DNA of 64,000 nucleotides from Bartonella sp. 220B (GCF_026930205.1 NZ_JANHOI010000002.1:124001-188000); one strand, 5' to 3'; numbered from the stretch's first letter, positions 26,193 to 35,391 are shown. The notes: generated by a model not told the origin, from the sequence alone. Numbers and translations are program-made.

Positions 26193-29100
26193 CTGATAGC
26201 GGATACCTCCTGAAAAACTTGCTCCCGATATACCGGTTTTTTGCAGCTTTTGTTGATAACTAACATCACCATGAAGGGACAAATTGTGCGAGAGTTGTGC
26301 ATTGATGCCAACACCACCTTCAATCGCAGGCCCCATAGGATCAAGATCAAAGTCTCTACCAATTGTGATGGACCCCTTGTCACCAAATGTTTTGATAAAG
26401 TTTACCTTCCCATAGAAAGACATCGGGCGGTTATTTTCAGTGGAAAGGGTTTTTGTCAAACGTCCACCAACACGGATTAACCATTGAGAAGGGTTATTCA
26501 TATCAATGGTCAGATCATTGGCGTCTTCAATGGGTTTAAACATCAAATGTTGATAGGCAAGTTGTGCCTGCGGTTCGAATGTTAAACCTTCTGTTCCGGT
26601 TGCAATTTTTTTACCAACGATGGTGGAGATACTCAGCATCTTGGCATTGTTTAATTTTGCTGTTTTACCCATGATGGCATTGCCGATATCACCCTTGAAA
26701 ACGCCATAAGAGAACAGTGTATCAAGATAGAAACCATTGTCATGCTGTATGCTGCCATAGGCTGTCAGTGACCATTTATCTAATGTACTCTTGCTTACAT
26801 CTGCCATGTCCTTTGGAGTGAAAGACAGTTGCCCGTAAGTTCCAACAACACCGAAATGTGTGGTGACGTTTTGTCCCTCGATTGCTGCCAATGTTGCACC
26901 AGCTTGGAGAGCGGCATAACGAATATCAGCGCCATAACCATATTTGAGAGGTCCACGTTCAGAGGATAAGGTCCCTGTGCTTCCATAAGTATAGAGGAAG
27001 AAACCGATATTTTTCTCGTCTTCTTTTCCTAGAACGGATATTCTGATATTGGCGAGCAGTGCGTTTTGCTTGGCCATATCGGTTAATCCACTATAGAAGA
27101 GAGCATTTGGCATGACCAAATAGTTTGCTGTTTGTGGTACAGGGGCGTTCACAGTTGGACCAGAACTGGTTTCAAGCAGTTTAGGTTGCAAACGGAAATC
27201 CCAGAAGTTTTTGTCTTTCTCATCAAACAGGTTTTGCCCAATATCGGCTTTACCTTGGCTTGACTCTGGTCCATAGGCACGCAGTGTATACATATCCGGT
27301 GAACCGTCTTTTGTGGTATAGCCGTTTACCAGTTTAAAAGAGTTTTCTTGTGCTTTTCCAGAAACTTGAATGAGAGAAAGACCACGGACATTGGCAGCAG
27401 CAGAGGTGTTTGCTTGCACATTGTTCTCTTTTAAACGCCCTGTGGCATAAACGGCTGTTGTTCCTGATACATCACCATGAATGAGCAATCTGTCGGTTTT
27501 TTGATCAGCTATTGCTGCACCATCGCTCCAAGCTGTGTTGAAGTAAATTTCTGCGTTTCCTGTGGCATTATAGACCGCGGTATTTTCTGGCTTACCAGAA
27601 CCTATATGCAATGTGTGATAATGCGCTTCTGTTGGGCCTTGGAAAACAATCTTACTGTTGTTGAGATTAAGGACAGAAACATCAGAACGTGATCTTTGAG
27701 CAATATCAAGCAGATTACCATCCTTATCGGTTTCTTTTACACTGTTTTTTAATGTCCAGGTAGTATTGTTGTTCAAATCAAAGTGGACATTTCTGTCTTT
27801 AGCAATATCCGCTCTGCCTTCTAGGGTAGATTGATTTGCGGTTAATGTGAAGGTGCCATTGGAAATCGCCTTAACATCTTTCTCAGCGAACGAATTTATA
27901 TCCCAAAAAATACCATCTCCTAATAAAACATCAGCATGGATTTTTGATTGATTAAGCTTGGCTGTACCGATTGATAAGTCTTGAGTGTCTTCAGCGTTAT
28001 TTTTACTGAGAGCTCCAATGAGAATTCCTGTACCATTTTCGACGTGAAGATCAGCATTGGTCAAATTGATTTCACTGCTTTGATGTTTTAGTGGATCATC
28101 TGGTTCATCTTTATCAATATCAGAGAGAGCTAAGAACTGCAAACCGGTGTTTTCTGATGTTATAGAAACATCTTTGAGATCAATCTGCCCACCAAGTTCT
28201 GCGGCGAGTGCAAGCTTTTTTACTGCTATTTTATTTTTTAATTCACTCTGTGTTGCTTTAGTATCACCATTCATCATTTTAATTGTGCCATTATTTGCTG
28301 CACCAAGACCAACATCAAAATTTTGAATGGTCGTTTTACCATTTAATTCAATAACACTATCAGACTCATAACTACCTACACCAGTAGTGATTTCTTTACT
28401 TTCACTACCGGTTATTGTTAAATCTCCGCTAACGATTTTACTCCCGCCGTCTGCGTAAAAACCTTCACCAACATTTTCAATAGTTGTTTTGCCTGTTAAC
28501 TTCACTTCACTACCAGCACCTGATGTCCATATACCAAAGTGTTCTTTGTTGAGTTTTTTATCAATTGCTTTACCACCGACAATTTTTAAATTTTCACTGG
28601 TAATTTTACCACCATCAACGGCTCCAAGACCATTTAAAGTATTTTTAATTATTGTATCACCATGCAATTTAATCGTGCTGTTCGCACTAGCAAATGCACC
28701 GGTTCCTTTGCTCTCTGTTATTAGAGAAACATTCGTGGCATCAATCTGCCCACCTTTTTGAGCAGTTAATGCTGGTCCTTCATTCTTTGTTGTTACTGTT
28801 CCTCCTGTCATGGTGATCTGAGATTCTGCTCCTTCCGCATAGACCCCATCGTCATCAGATGATGTAATTTGTGCATTATCGGTTAAAATAATAGTGCTAT
28901 TATTGGTAGCACTTATTGTTGCATTTTTCGCCTCAAATGATCCTCCAAAGATTGTTATAGTAGAATGATCATTTGCAACTATAGCTTTTTCTGCTTTTGT
29001 GACCGTTACATCTTTTAAAGTAACGCTGCTTTCCTGATCAGCGTTTATTCCAATGGAGAGCGGTTTATCCTTGCTATTGCTTGTTATCTTTACACCTTCC

Positions 29101-30617
29101 AGTTTGTTTTGATCGTTTTTACTCTTTGTGAACGAAGCACCTGTTTGAGAAACAGCAATGGATCCACCGGTCATACTGATCGTGCCACCTTCTTGTGCAT
29201 CTAGGCCGATTTTAGCCTCTTCAATTGTGGTATTTTGCAAATTAATTATGCTGTTTGAGCCGGTGGCTTTTGCACTGGTTCCTTTGCTTTCCGTTTTCAG
29301 AACAACATTTGTGATATCAATATGCCCATCATGTTCTGCCAATAATGCATTTATTTTTCCGGTGATTTCTCCTCCCGTCATCGTGATCTTGGTTTGTGAA
29401 CCTCTTGCCCAGAGTCCAAAGTCATCGGATATTATTTTAACATTGTCCTTTAGAGTAAAAGTACTGCCGTTTTGAGACTTCACTTGTCCATTAAAAGATC
29501 CTCCCAATACAGTTATTACAGATGCATTATCTGCCCGTAAAGCTTGGATAGCTAAACCAACAGTTACATTTTTTATAGTGAGGAAGCTGTTTTTATCGGC
29601 ATATATTCCGGCGAACAGTCGCCCGTCGCTTTCTTTAGAGGCTGATATTGTTACATTTTCTAGTATGTTTTCGTTACTTTTGCTGTTCTCAAAAAAAGCA
29701 GCCATTTCAGAAACTGTTATAGATCCTCCGGTCATTTTAACCGTAGCATCCTCTTTTGCCTCAAGACCGACTTTAGCTTCTTCAATCGTTGTATTCTGCA
29801 AATTAATTGTGCTGTTTGAGCCCGTGGCACTTGCACCAGTTCCTACACCCTCTGTTTTGAAAACAGCATCTGTGACAGTGATATGCCCACCTTTTTCTGC
29901 GTACAATACAGCTTTTTTTCCAGTGATATTTCCTCCTGACATTGTAATTTGAGATTGTTTACCATTTGCATAGAGCCCATAATCATCAGTTGTTACTGTA
30001 ACGTTATTGCTTAAAGTGATGGTCCCATCGTCAGCCCTTATCATCCCACCGAACGATCCCTCAGATATGATTATGTGCGTGTTAGATTGGGCTTGTACAG
30101 CGTATTGTGCTTTAGTAACAGTGACATTTTTCAAATTAACAATGCCTTTTTGAACATTTACACCTTTCAGCGCTGGACTGTTCTTATTGCCAGATATTTT
30201 TACGTTTTCCAGTGTACTTTCGCCACTGTCATCGGTGTGGATAATAGCACCATTTTTAGCTGCAATAGAGCCTCCCGTCATTTTTATCGTGCTTCCGTTC
30301 CATACATCAATACCATAAGATATCTCCGTATCGTTATTACTTTTAATGGTTGTGTTTTTTACTTCGATTGAACTATTTACGTTAGCAAAGATAGCTATCA
30401 GTTCCTCCCCTTTTGGAAGACCTCCGGTGAGTGTTAAACTTTCACCAATGATTTTACCACCATTTACTGCTTTAAGGTATTCATAGGTTTTTTCTGATGT
30501 CGCTGTTTTTACTTCCCCTTTGTTGGCTTCGAGGCTTTCAGCATGTAAATTGTAATGGGTGCCAAACAGCAAGATTGTTGCGGCTGCTGTACACAATAAG
30601 AGGGATTTTTTAGACAT
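26187..30617 (-). CDS. Large autotransporter with pertactin-like barrel and modular passenger
   Basis: This 1476-residue protein is a type Va autotransporter displayed on or released from the cell surface. A signal peptide ends at about residue 26 (HYNLHA). The passenger is a beta-helix of short repeats (ITMTGG, NLQNTTIEEAK, GTGA), arranged as about three long modules of 182-187 residues at residues 116 to about 668. A pertactin-type region rich in VSGT and LIQVSG follows at about 970-1150, and a C-terminal barrel of about 310 residues ends in GGIRYQF with the terminal Phe. The Bartonella autotransporter families include members with this build, but I cannot assign a named one. A ribosome-binding site (AGGAAA) precedes the ATG. 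Confidence 0.9.
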   Translation of the reverse strand: MSKKSLLLCTAAATILLFGTHYNLHAESLEANKGEVKTATSEKTYEYLKAVNGGKIIGESLTLTGGLPKGEELIAIFANVNSSIEVKNTTIKSNNDTEISYGIDVWNGSTIKMTGGSIAAKNGAIIHTDDSGESTLENVKISGNKNSPALKGVNVQKGIVNLKNVTVTKAQYAVQAQSNTHIIISEGSFGGMIRADDGTITLSNNVTVTTDDYGLYANGKQSQITMSGGNITGKKAVLYAEKGGHITVTDAVFKTEGVGTGASATGSNSTINLQNTTIEEAKVGLEAKEDATVKMTGGSITVSEMAAFFENSKSNENILENVTISASKESDGRLFAGIYADKNSFLTIKNVTVGLAIQALRADNASVITVLGGSFNGQVKSQNGSTFTLKDNVKIISDDFGLWARGSQTKITMTGGEITGKINALLAEHDGHIDITNVVLKTESKGTSAKATGSNSIINLQNTTIEEAKIGLDAQEGGTISMTGGSIAVSQTGASFTKSKNDQNKLEGVKITSNSKDKPLSIGINADQESSVTLKDVTVTKAEKAIVANDHSTITIFGGSFEAKNATISATNNSTIILTDNAQITSSDDDGVYAEGAESQITMTGGTVTTKNEGPALTAQKGGQIDATNVSLITESKGTGAFASANSTIKLHGDTIIKNTLNGLGAVDGGKITSENLKIVGGKAIDKKLNKEHFGIWTSGAGSEVKLTGKTTIENVGEGFYADGGSKIVSGDLTITGSESKEITTGVGSYESDSVIELNGKTTIQNFDVGLGAANNGTIKMMNGDTKATQSELKNKIAVKKLALAAELGGQIDLKDVSITSENTGLQFLALSDIDKDEPDDPLKHQSSEINLTNADLHVENGTGILIGALSKNNAEDTQDLSIGTAKLNQSKIHADVLLGDGIFWDINSFAEKDVKAISNGTFTLTANQSTLEGRADIAKDRNVHFDLNNNTTWTLKNSVKETDKDGNLLDIAQRSRSDVSVLNLNNSKIVFQGPTEAHYHTLHIGSGKPENTAVYNATGNAEIYFNTAWSDGAAIADQKTDRLLIHGDVSGTTAVYATGRLKENNVQANTSAAANVRGLSLIQVSGKAQENSFKLVNGYTTKDGSPDMYTLRAYGPESSQGKADIGQNLFDEKDKNFWDFRLQPKLLETSSGPTVNAPVPQTANYLVMPNALFYSGLTDMAKQNALLANIRISVLGKEDEKNIGFFLYTYGSTGTLSSERGPLKYGYGADIRYAALQAGATLAAIEGQNVTTHFGVVGTYGQLSFTPKDMADVSKSTLDKWSLTAYGSIQHDNGFYLDTLFSYGVFKGDIGNAIMGKTAKLNNAKMLSISTIVGKKIATGTEGLTFEPQAQLAYQHLMFKPIEDANDLTIDMNNPSQWLIRVGGRLTKTLSTENNRPMSFYGKVNFIKTFGDKGSITIGRDFDLDPMGPAIEGGVGINAQLSHNLSLHGDVSYQQKLQKTGISGASFSGGIRYQF
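28610..30272 (-). repeat. Three long tandem modules within the autotransporter passenger
   Basis: On the minus strand, modules cover residues 116-297 (30272-29727), 298-484 (29726-29166) and about 485-668 (29165 to about 28614). Each opens with GSI(A/T)xS or similar and contains ITM(T/S)GG, a KTE-G-GT segment and a TGSNS-INLQNTTIEEAK core. Modules 1 and 2 are closer to each other than to module 3, which has a shorter SANSTIKLHG version of the core. Confidence 0.8.
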
Positions 30618-31129
30618 AAAATTTTCCTGACTTAGAGGATGTAAAAGAGATGAAAATTGAAATATTTTTGTTTATTTATTTAAGTAAATAATATTTTTAT
30701 GTAAATAAATATTTATCATTATTTTAAGAAAATTTATTTTTATCAAAACTTGTTTTTGAAAGACAATATTTCTATATTTTTATGGAAAATAAAATTATTA
30801 TTATATTATGATATTTTGATAAAAATCTTTTTGTTAAAAGCTCATACCGCCTTCGTACAAGTTTTCTTTTATAAGATGAAGAGAACGAGTAGGGAAGGCA
30901 GAGTTGTAGGGAATGGATAATGCGACAAGAATGCAGAAATCACTCTTAGACAATGATTTTTCTTTGTATCTCAAATGTATTTTATACCTGAGTTAAGGAG
31001 TATGAATTGGTGCTTGATAAATTTTTAATTGTTTCCCATTTCTGAATATTCTGCATAAGTAGAAGTGTTCTGATGAATAAGAGTTAGAATATTGGGTTGT
31101 ATTTGTTACGGCCGGAAAGAGGGTGGGAT
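30618..31129. other. AT-rich region upstream of the autotransporter gene
   Basis: These 512 bp hold no credible ORF. The part next to the autotransporter gene (30660-30830) is extremely AT-rich, which is often seen upstream of horizontally acquired or silenced surface genes. The autotransporter promoter should be here. The far side borders the mobile-element remnants. Confidence 0.4.
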
Positions 31130-31560
31130 TTACAAAGAGGTGGTTGGGATATGAATTGTTTCACGCCCAATACGGTCATAGAAAAATCAACCATCCCTAT
31201 AAAAAGCTTCTAAATAAAAAGCACGCTCTGTTTGATATTCCCTCCGTTCCATGTTTGTTAAAAACCCAGAGAGTTCATCGTGTATCATCAGTAATCCACG
31301 CGGGTTTTCATTGAGTAATTCTCCAAGTTTTTTTACCGTCGTATCATTGACAATAAAACGAGAAATGCAATCATCTTGTTCATTGTCTTGGGTCTCGGAT
31401 AAAAGAGCACGAGCAGCTTCCAAAACTCCTTTTAAAAGAGTTTTGGAAGCTTGTTTTTTCATTCTTAATACCACTTCTTTTGCAGGTGAGCGATAGGTGT
31501 TAAAGCGGCTTGCATGACAGGTGTTTTCAGTGCAAATTGCACAGTCAATGAAGCAGAGCG
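31130..31560 (-). pseudogene. Fragment of a DUF3987 (phage/plasmid primase-like) gene
   Basis: The clearest part (31187-31474) encodes FIVNDTTVKKLGELLNENPRGLLMIHDELSGF and TERAFYLEAFYRDG in pieces typical of DUF3987 proteins, which occur in phages and plasmids next to primase or helicase domains. A TGA at 31187-31189 interrupts the frame, after which FFYDRIGRETIHI continues the family pattern to a stop at 31130. Upstream, MQAALTPIAHLQKKW lies in another frame, so at least one frameshift and one stop are present. The gene is an inactive remnant of a mobile element. Confidence 0.8.
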
Positions 31561-31860
31561 TAGAGAAAAAACCAAGTAAATCTTGAATTTTTTTTCAGAA
31601 AGATCTGTTAATTCATGACCAGGGGCTGAATTTAAAAATGAATAATTTCAAAATAAGGGAAAATATAAATTTCGTTACGCTAACGCTTGTTTTTCTCAGT
31701 ATATATTTGATTATTTTTTCTAATGTAAAACCTTTTTAGATACCGGTGACACATTTGTTGGTTTATTGGATCTAATAGAAAAGCAAGAAAATACTTGGTA
31801 TTTTAAATTACATGAATATGCTTTTAGGCTTTTTTGGTTGTTAGTAACTCTTTAATTTCT
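31561..31860. other. Gap between two mobile-element fragments
   Basis: These 300 bp are AT-rich and contain only short interrupted frames. I see no recognisable gene, repeat or terminator. Confidence 0.35.
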
Positions 31861-32232
31861 TTAGACTTTTATTCCTCTCTTATTTAAACAATCTGATATT
31901 GCTGAATTTGAGGGGGAATTTGTCAAATTTATTCTCGTTATAGGTTTTTTTGCTGCTCTTTTAGAATATTCTCGTAATTGGTCTACAGCTATTGTTGAGA
32001 GTTTCTGTACAACAGACCGCCATTGGGTTGCCAATTCACGGGTTTGTTTTAAAGAGACCTTTCTTAAGGCATCCAAGCCCATCTCACGACGCAGCCCGTG
32101 GATGGTATAACGATAAAGCCATTGAGCACCACCATCTTTACGCTTATGAAGAAGCAAGCCGGCGCCATCATTATATTTGCCAGCCCCCAATGTTGCGACA
32201 GCCCTTGCATTAAGACGATTCATTAAAGGCAT
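31861..32232 (-). pseudogene. N-terminal fragment of a tyrosine-type integrase
   Basis: The 123-codon frame starts MPLMNRLNARAVATLGAGKY and continues with DGAGLLLHKRKDGGAQWLYRYTIHGLRREMGLDAL. This is the arm-type DNA-binding domain (DUF4102) found at the N-terminus of prophage and island integrases. A complete integrase is about 400 residues; the core-binding and catalytic domains are missing, and the sequence after about residue 85 no longer resembles the family. It is therefore a truncated remnant. Its 5' end and upstream region are part of the three-copy repeat. Confidence 0.85.
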
Positions 32233-32400
32233 TTTTACTCCTTTCTTTAGAGTTTTTTATCCACACGCCAGCCCCACTTGTGACGTTCAAGAAAGTAATT
32301 TTGATTGATTCAAGATAAGCAGGTTTGAGATGAGAGAATCTTAGGATATTAGGGGGTCTAACTCAATATGCAAAACAGCAAATTATCATTATAAATCAAC
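32174..32400 (-). repeat. Integrase-leader repeat, copy B
   Basis: This copy includes the first 19-20 codons of the integrase fragment (MPLMNRLNARAVATLGAGKY) and about 170 bp upstream of its start. It matches copy C over its whole length with scattered substitutions and copy A from codon 2 onward. Confidence 0.85.
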
Positions 32401-32898
32401 GTCTTGTCTAATCAACGTCCTTTTGTTAATGATATTATGGTTTCTCTTAAGGAGCCTAAAGAACAGATTATTGTTGATATTACACGCATTTATGATCTCA
32501 AAGCAGCAGAAATCAAAGTTTTTTAGTTCCGGCTTGAATACTCCAAAACAGATTTAATTTTTCCATAGCGGAAAACAACAAAATCAAACCAAATGATGAA
32601 AAAATGACTTTGTTTAAATCGGAGTTAAATGAAATTCTCAAAAATTTTGAAATGCCTAAAAATACTAACAAGTTTGTTTAGCAAAAATGAGAAATTTTTC
32701 GAAAAACGGATGAAAGAGATGAAAAATGCAATTTTTTGGTTTTAGAAATAAAGAAAGAGGTTGAATATAAATTCTCTGTGGAGAGTATCCATGCTAACAA
32801 TCTCCTCTTTTTAAAAGGTCTATATGATAATTTATTATTTGGTAAGAAATTATTTTAAGATTTTTATTTTATTCAGAAATCAACCATAAAATTGCTTT
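32401..32898. other. Eroded coding remnants between the integrase repeat and the XRE gene
   Basis: These 498 bp show short plus-strand open stretches in different frames, for example one translating to SLKEPKEQIIVDITRIYDLKAAEIKVF ending at about 32525, and one to LFKSELNEILKNFEMPKN. They have coding-like composition but no recognised family. I take them as decayed phage or plasmid genes. Confidence 0.4.
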
Positions 32899-33225
32899 TT
32901 ATTTTTTCGTTTTGAACATCCTGAAACTTTTCAAAAGTAAATATTCCTCTTTGCTCGATATGCCTTCATCACTAGGGTACGAAATATTTTCTTTTGTTGA
33001 TAAATCAGTATAAAAAAAGGTAATAGGAACATCTAGTATGTTGGCAATTTCTTGCAAGCGTCCTGCCTCTACACGATTCAAACCTTTTTCATATTTTTGG
33101 ATTTGTTGAAAGGTTATTCCTAATTGGTTGCCTAATTGTTTTTGAGAAATTCCCATCATCTCTCCTCTTAGGCGAATTTTTCTACCTATAGAAATATCGT
33201 TAGAATGTGGATTTTTGTCTTGCAC
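32899..33225 (-). CDS. XRE-family transcriptional regulator
   Basis: This 108-residue DNA-binding protein has a helix-turn-helix of the XRE/Cro type at about residues 14-68 (IGRKIRLRGEMMGISQKQLGN, then ITFQQIQKYEKGLNRV). A short tail ends MFKTKK. The start is GTG 33225, preceded by GGGGGG at 33233-33238. Bartonella genomes carry several such regulators (called Trp in the literature), each preceded by a highly expressed structured small RNA (Brt). The leader here fits that layout. The operator and target genes cannot be read from the sequence. Confidence 0.85.
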   Translation of the reverse strand: MQDKNPHSNDISIGRKIRLRGEMMGISQKQLGNQLGITFQQIQKYEKGLNRVEAGRLQEIANILDVPITFFYTDLSTKENISYPSDEGISSKEEYLLLKSFRMFKTKK

Positions 33226-33234
33226 TTTAAATCC

Positions 33235-33442
33235 CCCCGACTGGGTGCGAGCACCCTCGCATTGGTATTCCGGGAGTTGAAAGAGCTGAAACTTGACTCA
33301 GCCTTTTGCTTTTAGTGCTTATCTCACCTGGACATAACAAAAGCTCCCGGAAATCCGGGATATCCGTGAAGCGGATAAATACACGTCTCAAGTTTTGGGT
33401 CTTTCATTCCCTGTTGATCGCTGCGTAGACGATCAAAACATT
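33235..33442 (-). ncRNA. Structured leader RNA, Brt-like
   Basis: The 200-nt region upstream of the XRE gene, on the same strand, contains four perfect inverted repeats in a row. TTGATCG/CGATCAA is at 33414-33420 with 33430-33436, and TATCCG/CGGATA at 33361-33366 with 33372-33377. A 9-bp TTCCGGGAG/CTCCCGGAA pair is at 33268-33276 with 33344-33352, and GGGTG/CACCC at 33243-33247 with 33252-33256. The last hairpin competes with an overlapping 6-bp alternative (33246-33251 with 33256-33261). It stands next to the GGGGGG ribosome-binding site, so it could act as a terminator or as a control on translation. Length, position and the XRE gene match published descriptions of Brt RNAs in B. henselae (about 200 nt). 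I have not compared sequences. Confidence 0.65.
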
Positions 33443-33448
33443 TATTCA

Positions 33449-33477
33449 CTCATAAAGTAATTTCAGGAAATTGACAA
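33449..33477 (-). promoter_or_regulatory. Predicted sigma-70 promoter of the leader RNA
   Basis: On the minus strand TTGTCA (33477-33472) and TATGAG (33454-33449) are separated by 17 bp. The predicted start near 33442 lies just before the first hairpin. The -35 box is near consensus; the -10 is imperfect. Confidence 0.6.
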
Positions 33478-33611
33478 GAATAATAATTTTTTACTTATAA
33501 AACTTGTTTTTTAATGAGAAGCTGTCCGCCTTTCAAATCTTTTTGTTGATATATCAGCTATCAATATAAAAAAGAGTTTTTAGCGTTTGAGAAGCGATAG
33601 CTTTTTTAAAG

Positions 33612-33897
33612 TCAGGTTGAGATGGGAAATTCACATCGAGCATGTGCTACAGAGGTGATTTCTATTTGTTTTTCAGTTACTTTGTACAATATAAGATAGT
33701 TTGGATGTGCTAAAATTTCTCGTAGTCCCGGTACTCTCTCACTTTGGCGGTATAAGTATGGATGCTCAGCTAATAGTAGTACGGAATCTTCTAAAAGTTT
33801 CTTCATTTGTCGTGCGGCAGATGGATTTTCATAAGTAATGTAAGTTAAAATTTTATTTAAAACTACGAGCACGAGCTAACCAGACAATGGGTAACAT
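33612..33897 (-). pseudogene. ParE-family toxin with an N-terminal frameshift
   Basis: The main frame (33872-33612) encodes LNKILTYITYENPSAARQMKKLLED followed by PYLYRQSERVPGLREILAHPNYLILYKV, which is the RelE/ParE toxin pattern. The usual ParE N-terminus is found in a different frame, as MLPIVWLARARS starting at ATG 33897. A shift between LARARS and LNKIL joins them. As written, the only continuous product begins at an internal GTG and lacks the first beta strand, so the toxin is probably inactive. The upstream antitoxin gene overlaps it. Confidence 0.75.
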
Positions 33898-34045
33898 TAG
33901 AACTTATTTTTTCTGCTTCGATTTGGTCTATTATATTATCCATTTCAGCCATAACTTCGTCGTGCGGGATAGTAGGATGAGGATTTTCAAGGCTAACTCT
34001 TACCTTTTCACGCAACCAAACGTTATAACTTGTTTCCTGTTCCAC
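33863..34045 (-). CDS. ParD/RelB-like antitoxin
   Basis: This 60-residue protein contains NVWLREKVRVSLENPHPTIPHDEVMAEMDNII (seen in parts), the N-terminal pattern of antitoxins paired with ParE toxins in alphaproteobacteria. It lies directly upstream of, and overlaps, the ParE-like frame, in the usual antitoxin-toxin order. The C-terminus (NVTHCLVSSCS) is unlike the family and runs into the toxin start region, so this end may also be altered. Antitoxins of this type bind the toxin and repress their own promoter. Confidence 0.7.
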   Translation of the reverse strand: MEQETSYNVWLREKVRVSLENPHPTIPHDEVMAEMDNIIDQIEAEKISSNVTHCLVSSCS

Positions 34046-34143
34046 GGTCTCAAATTCTGAAATTAGCGGAGAAAGAACAGTTTTTATGGTAGTTTTTCCT
34101 TTTTACTCTCTCTATTAAGTAATTACTCTTAGTTGTGTTGTCA

Positions 34144-34760
34144 ATTTCAACTCACCAGCAAAAGTTAACCCTTCAGATTAACGCGCTTAAAGATGTTGGT
34201 GTACGTGAATATCGTATTTTACTGATATGATGACTGGTTCAACAGATGAACGTGAGGGATTACAGCGTTTATTAGGGCGTGCGGAAAGAGATGATATTAT
34301 CATCTGTACAAAAATGGATAGGTTAGGACGAAATACTGCCGATATGATCGGCATTATTGATGATTGTTATAAAAAGGGTATTACCTTTTGTTTTCTAGAA
34401 AACAATTTCAGTACTGAAGGAGCAATGGGGAAAATGCTTATTCAGATCTTAGCCGCTGTGGCTGAAGCAGAGCGTGCGCGTATTTTAGAGCGTACGAGAG
34501 AAGGTAGATCTGCTGCAATGGAGGGGGGTATAAAATTTGGACGAAAACCTCATCATAAAACAGAGATAGCATTATCGTTGATTAAGAATGGTTTTCCTTT
34601 TAAAACTGTTCAAGAAAAAACAGGGATTTCTCGAGTGACTTATTTTAGATTAAAAAAACGCATAAATGGAATAAAACCAATTAAAGTAACCAGACAACCT
34701 GTTTTTCTAGAGAATAAATATCAAACAGATATTGAAGATTTTATCGGAAACTTATCCTGA
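34144..34760 (+). pseudogene. Serine recombinase (resolvase/invertase), frameshifted and 5'-truncated
   Basis: The intact part (34227-34760, 177 codons) has the catalytic-domain segments GLQRLLGRAERDDIIICTKMDRLGRN and GAMGKMLIQILAAVAEAERARILERTREGR, and a C-terminal helix-turn-helix (TVQEKTGISRVTYFRLKK). The part before it, STHQQKLTLQINALKDVGVREYRI, is in another frame. One missing T in the run at about 34217-34220 explains the shift. The first strand with the catalytic serine (normally YxRVS) is degraded to SISTHQQ. The protein is therefore unlikely to work unless translation starts internally. Confidence 0.8.
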
Positions 34761-34821
34761 CAGTTTGGTTGTTCATTTTTTCTTTTTAGATTAATTTATC
34801 CAGTATAAGGAGGTGTTTATT

Positions 34822-35391
34822 ATGGAAAAGAAATTACCCAAAAGTTATATGACTGATGCTGAACGTGAGGAATTGCGCAGGTGGTTTGGATCAAGACTGT
34901 ATCTATCTTTCTGAATCTGAAGCAGCGGATCATGCTGGTGATGACAAAGCAGCGTGGAAATGGTTGGCAATGGCTGATTTACCAGCTCGCACACTCTTAT
35001 TTCTGAGATCTTAAAATGGTGCACAATTTATACGTGATATGGGGTTTTTTACCAAGAGTGCCGATGAAGAATATGGTCCAGATTGGTTAGACAAAGGTGT
35101 TATGACAGGAGGCCATTATTTCTAAAGAATTAGAACGGATTTTGTCTCGTGAAGAAGGCTATGTAAAAAAATCAATGATACATTAGTAGCTAAAAATTAT
35201 GTGATATACGAAACGATTTGTGTGATCATATTCGCAATATTGGAAAGAGTGGGGATTTATCATCACTTCTTGATATGGAACGTGACATAGTAAAAAGTGA
35301 TTTGTTTAGGTATGCTAATAGAAAGGCTATGGCGAGTAGCCTTAAAACAGCATTAGCAGAAGGTTTTCTTTTTTCATATTTATCATTTTAA
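34822..35391 (+). pseudogene. Degenerate unidentified mobile-element gene or genes
   Basis: An ATG at 34822 is preceded by a perfect AAGGAGGTG ribosome-binding site and starts MEKKLPKSYMTDAEREELRRWFG. The frame then shifts and continues as DQDCIYLSESEAADHAGDDKAAWKWLAMADLPARTLLF (in pieces), is stopped, and goes on as NGAQFIRDMGFF and EYGPDWLDKGV. A further stretch near 35200-35390 reads LLDMERDIVKSDLFRYANRKAMASSLK. I do not recognise the family. The excellent ribosome-binding site and coding-like text interrupted by shifts and stops mark a recently decayed gene. Confidence 0.55.

Noticed and set aside
28489-29952. Several plus-strand frames within the autotransporter gene
   Set aside because: They are antisense shadows of the repetitive passenger; their repeated translations mirror the modules on the other strand.
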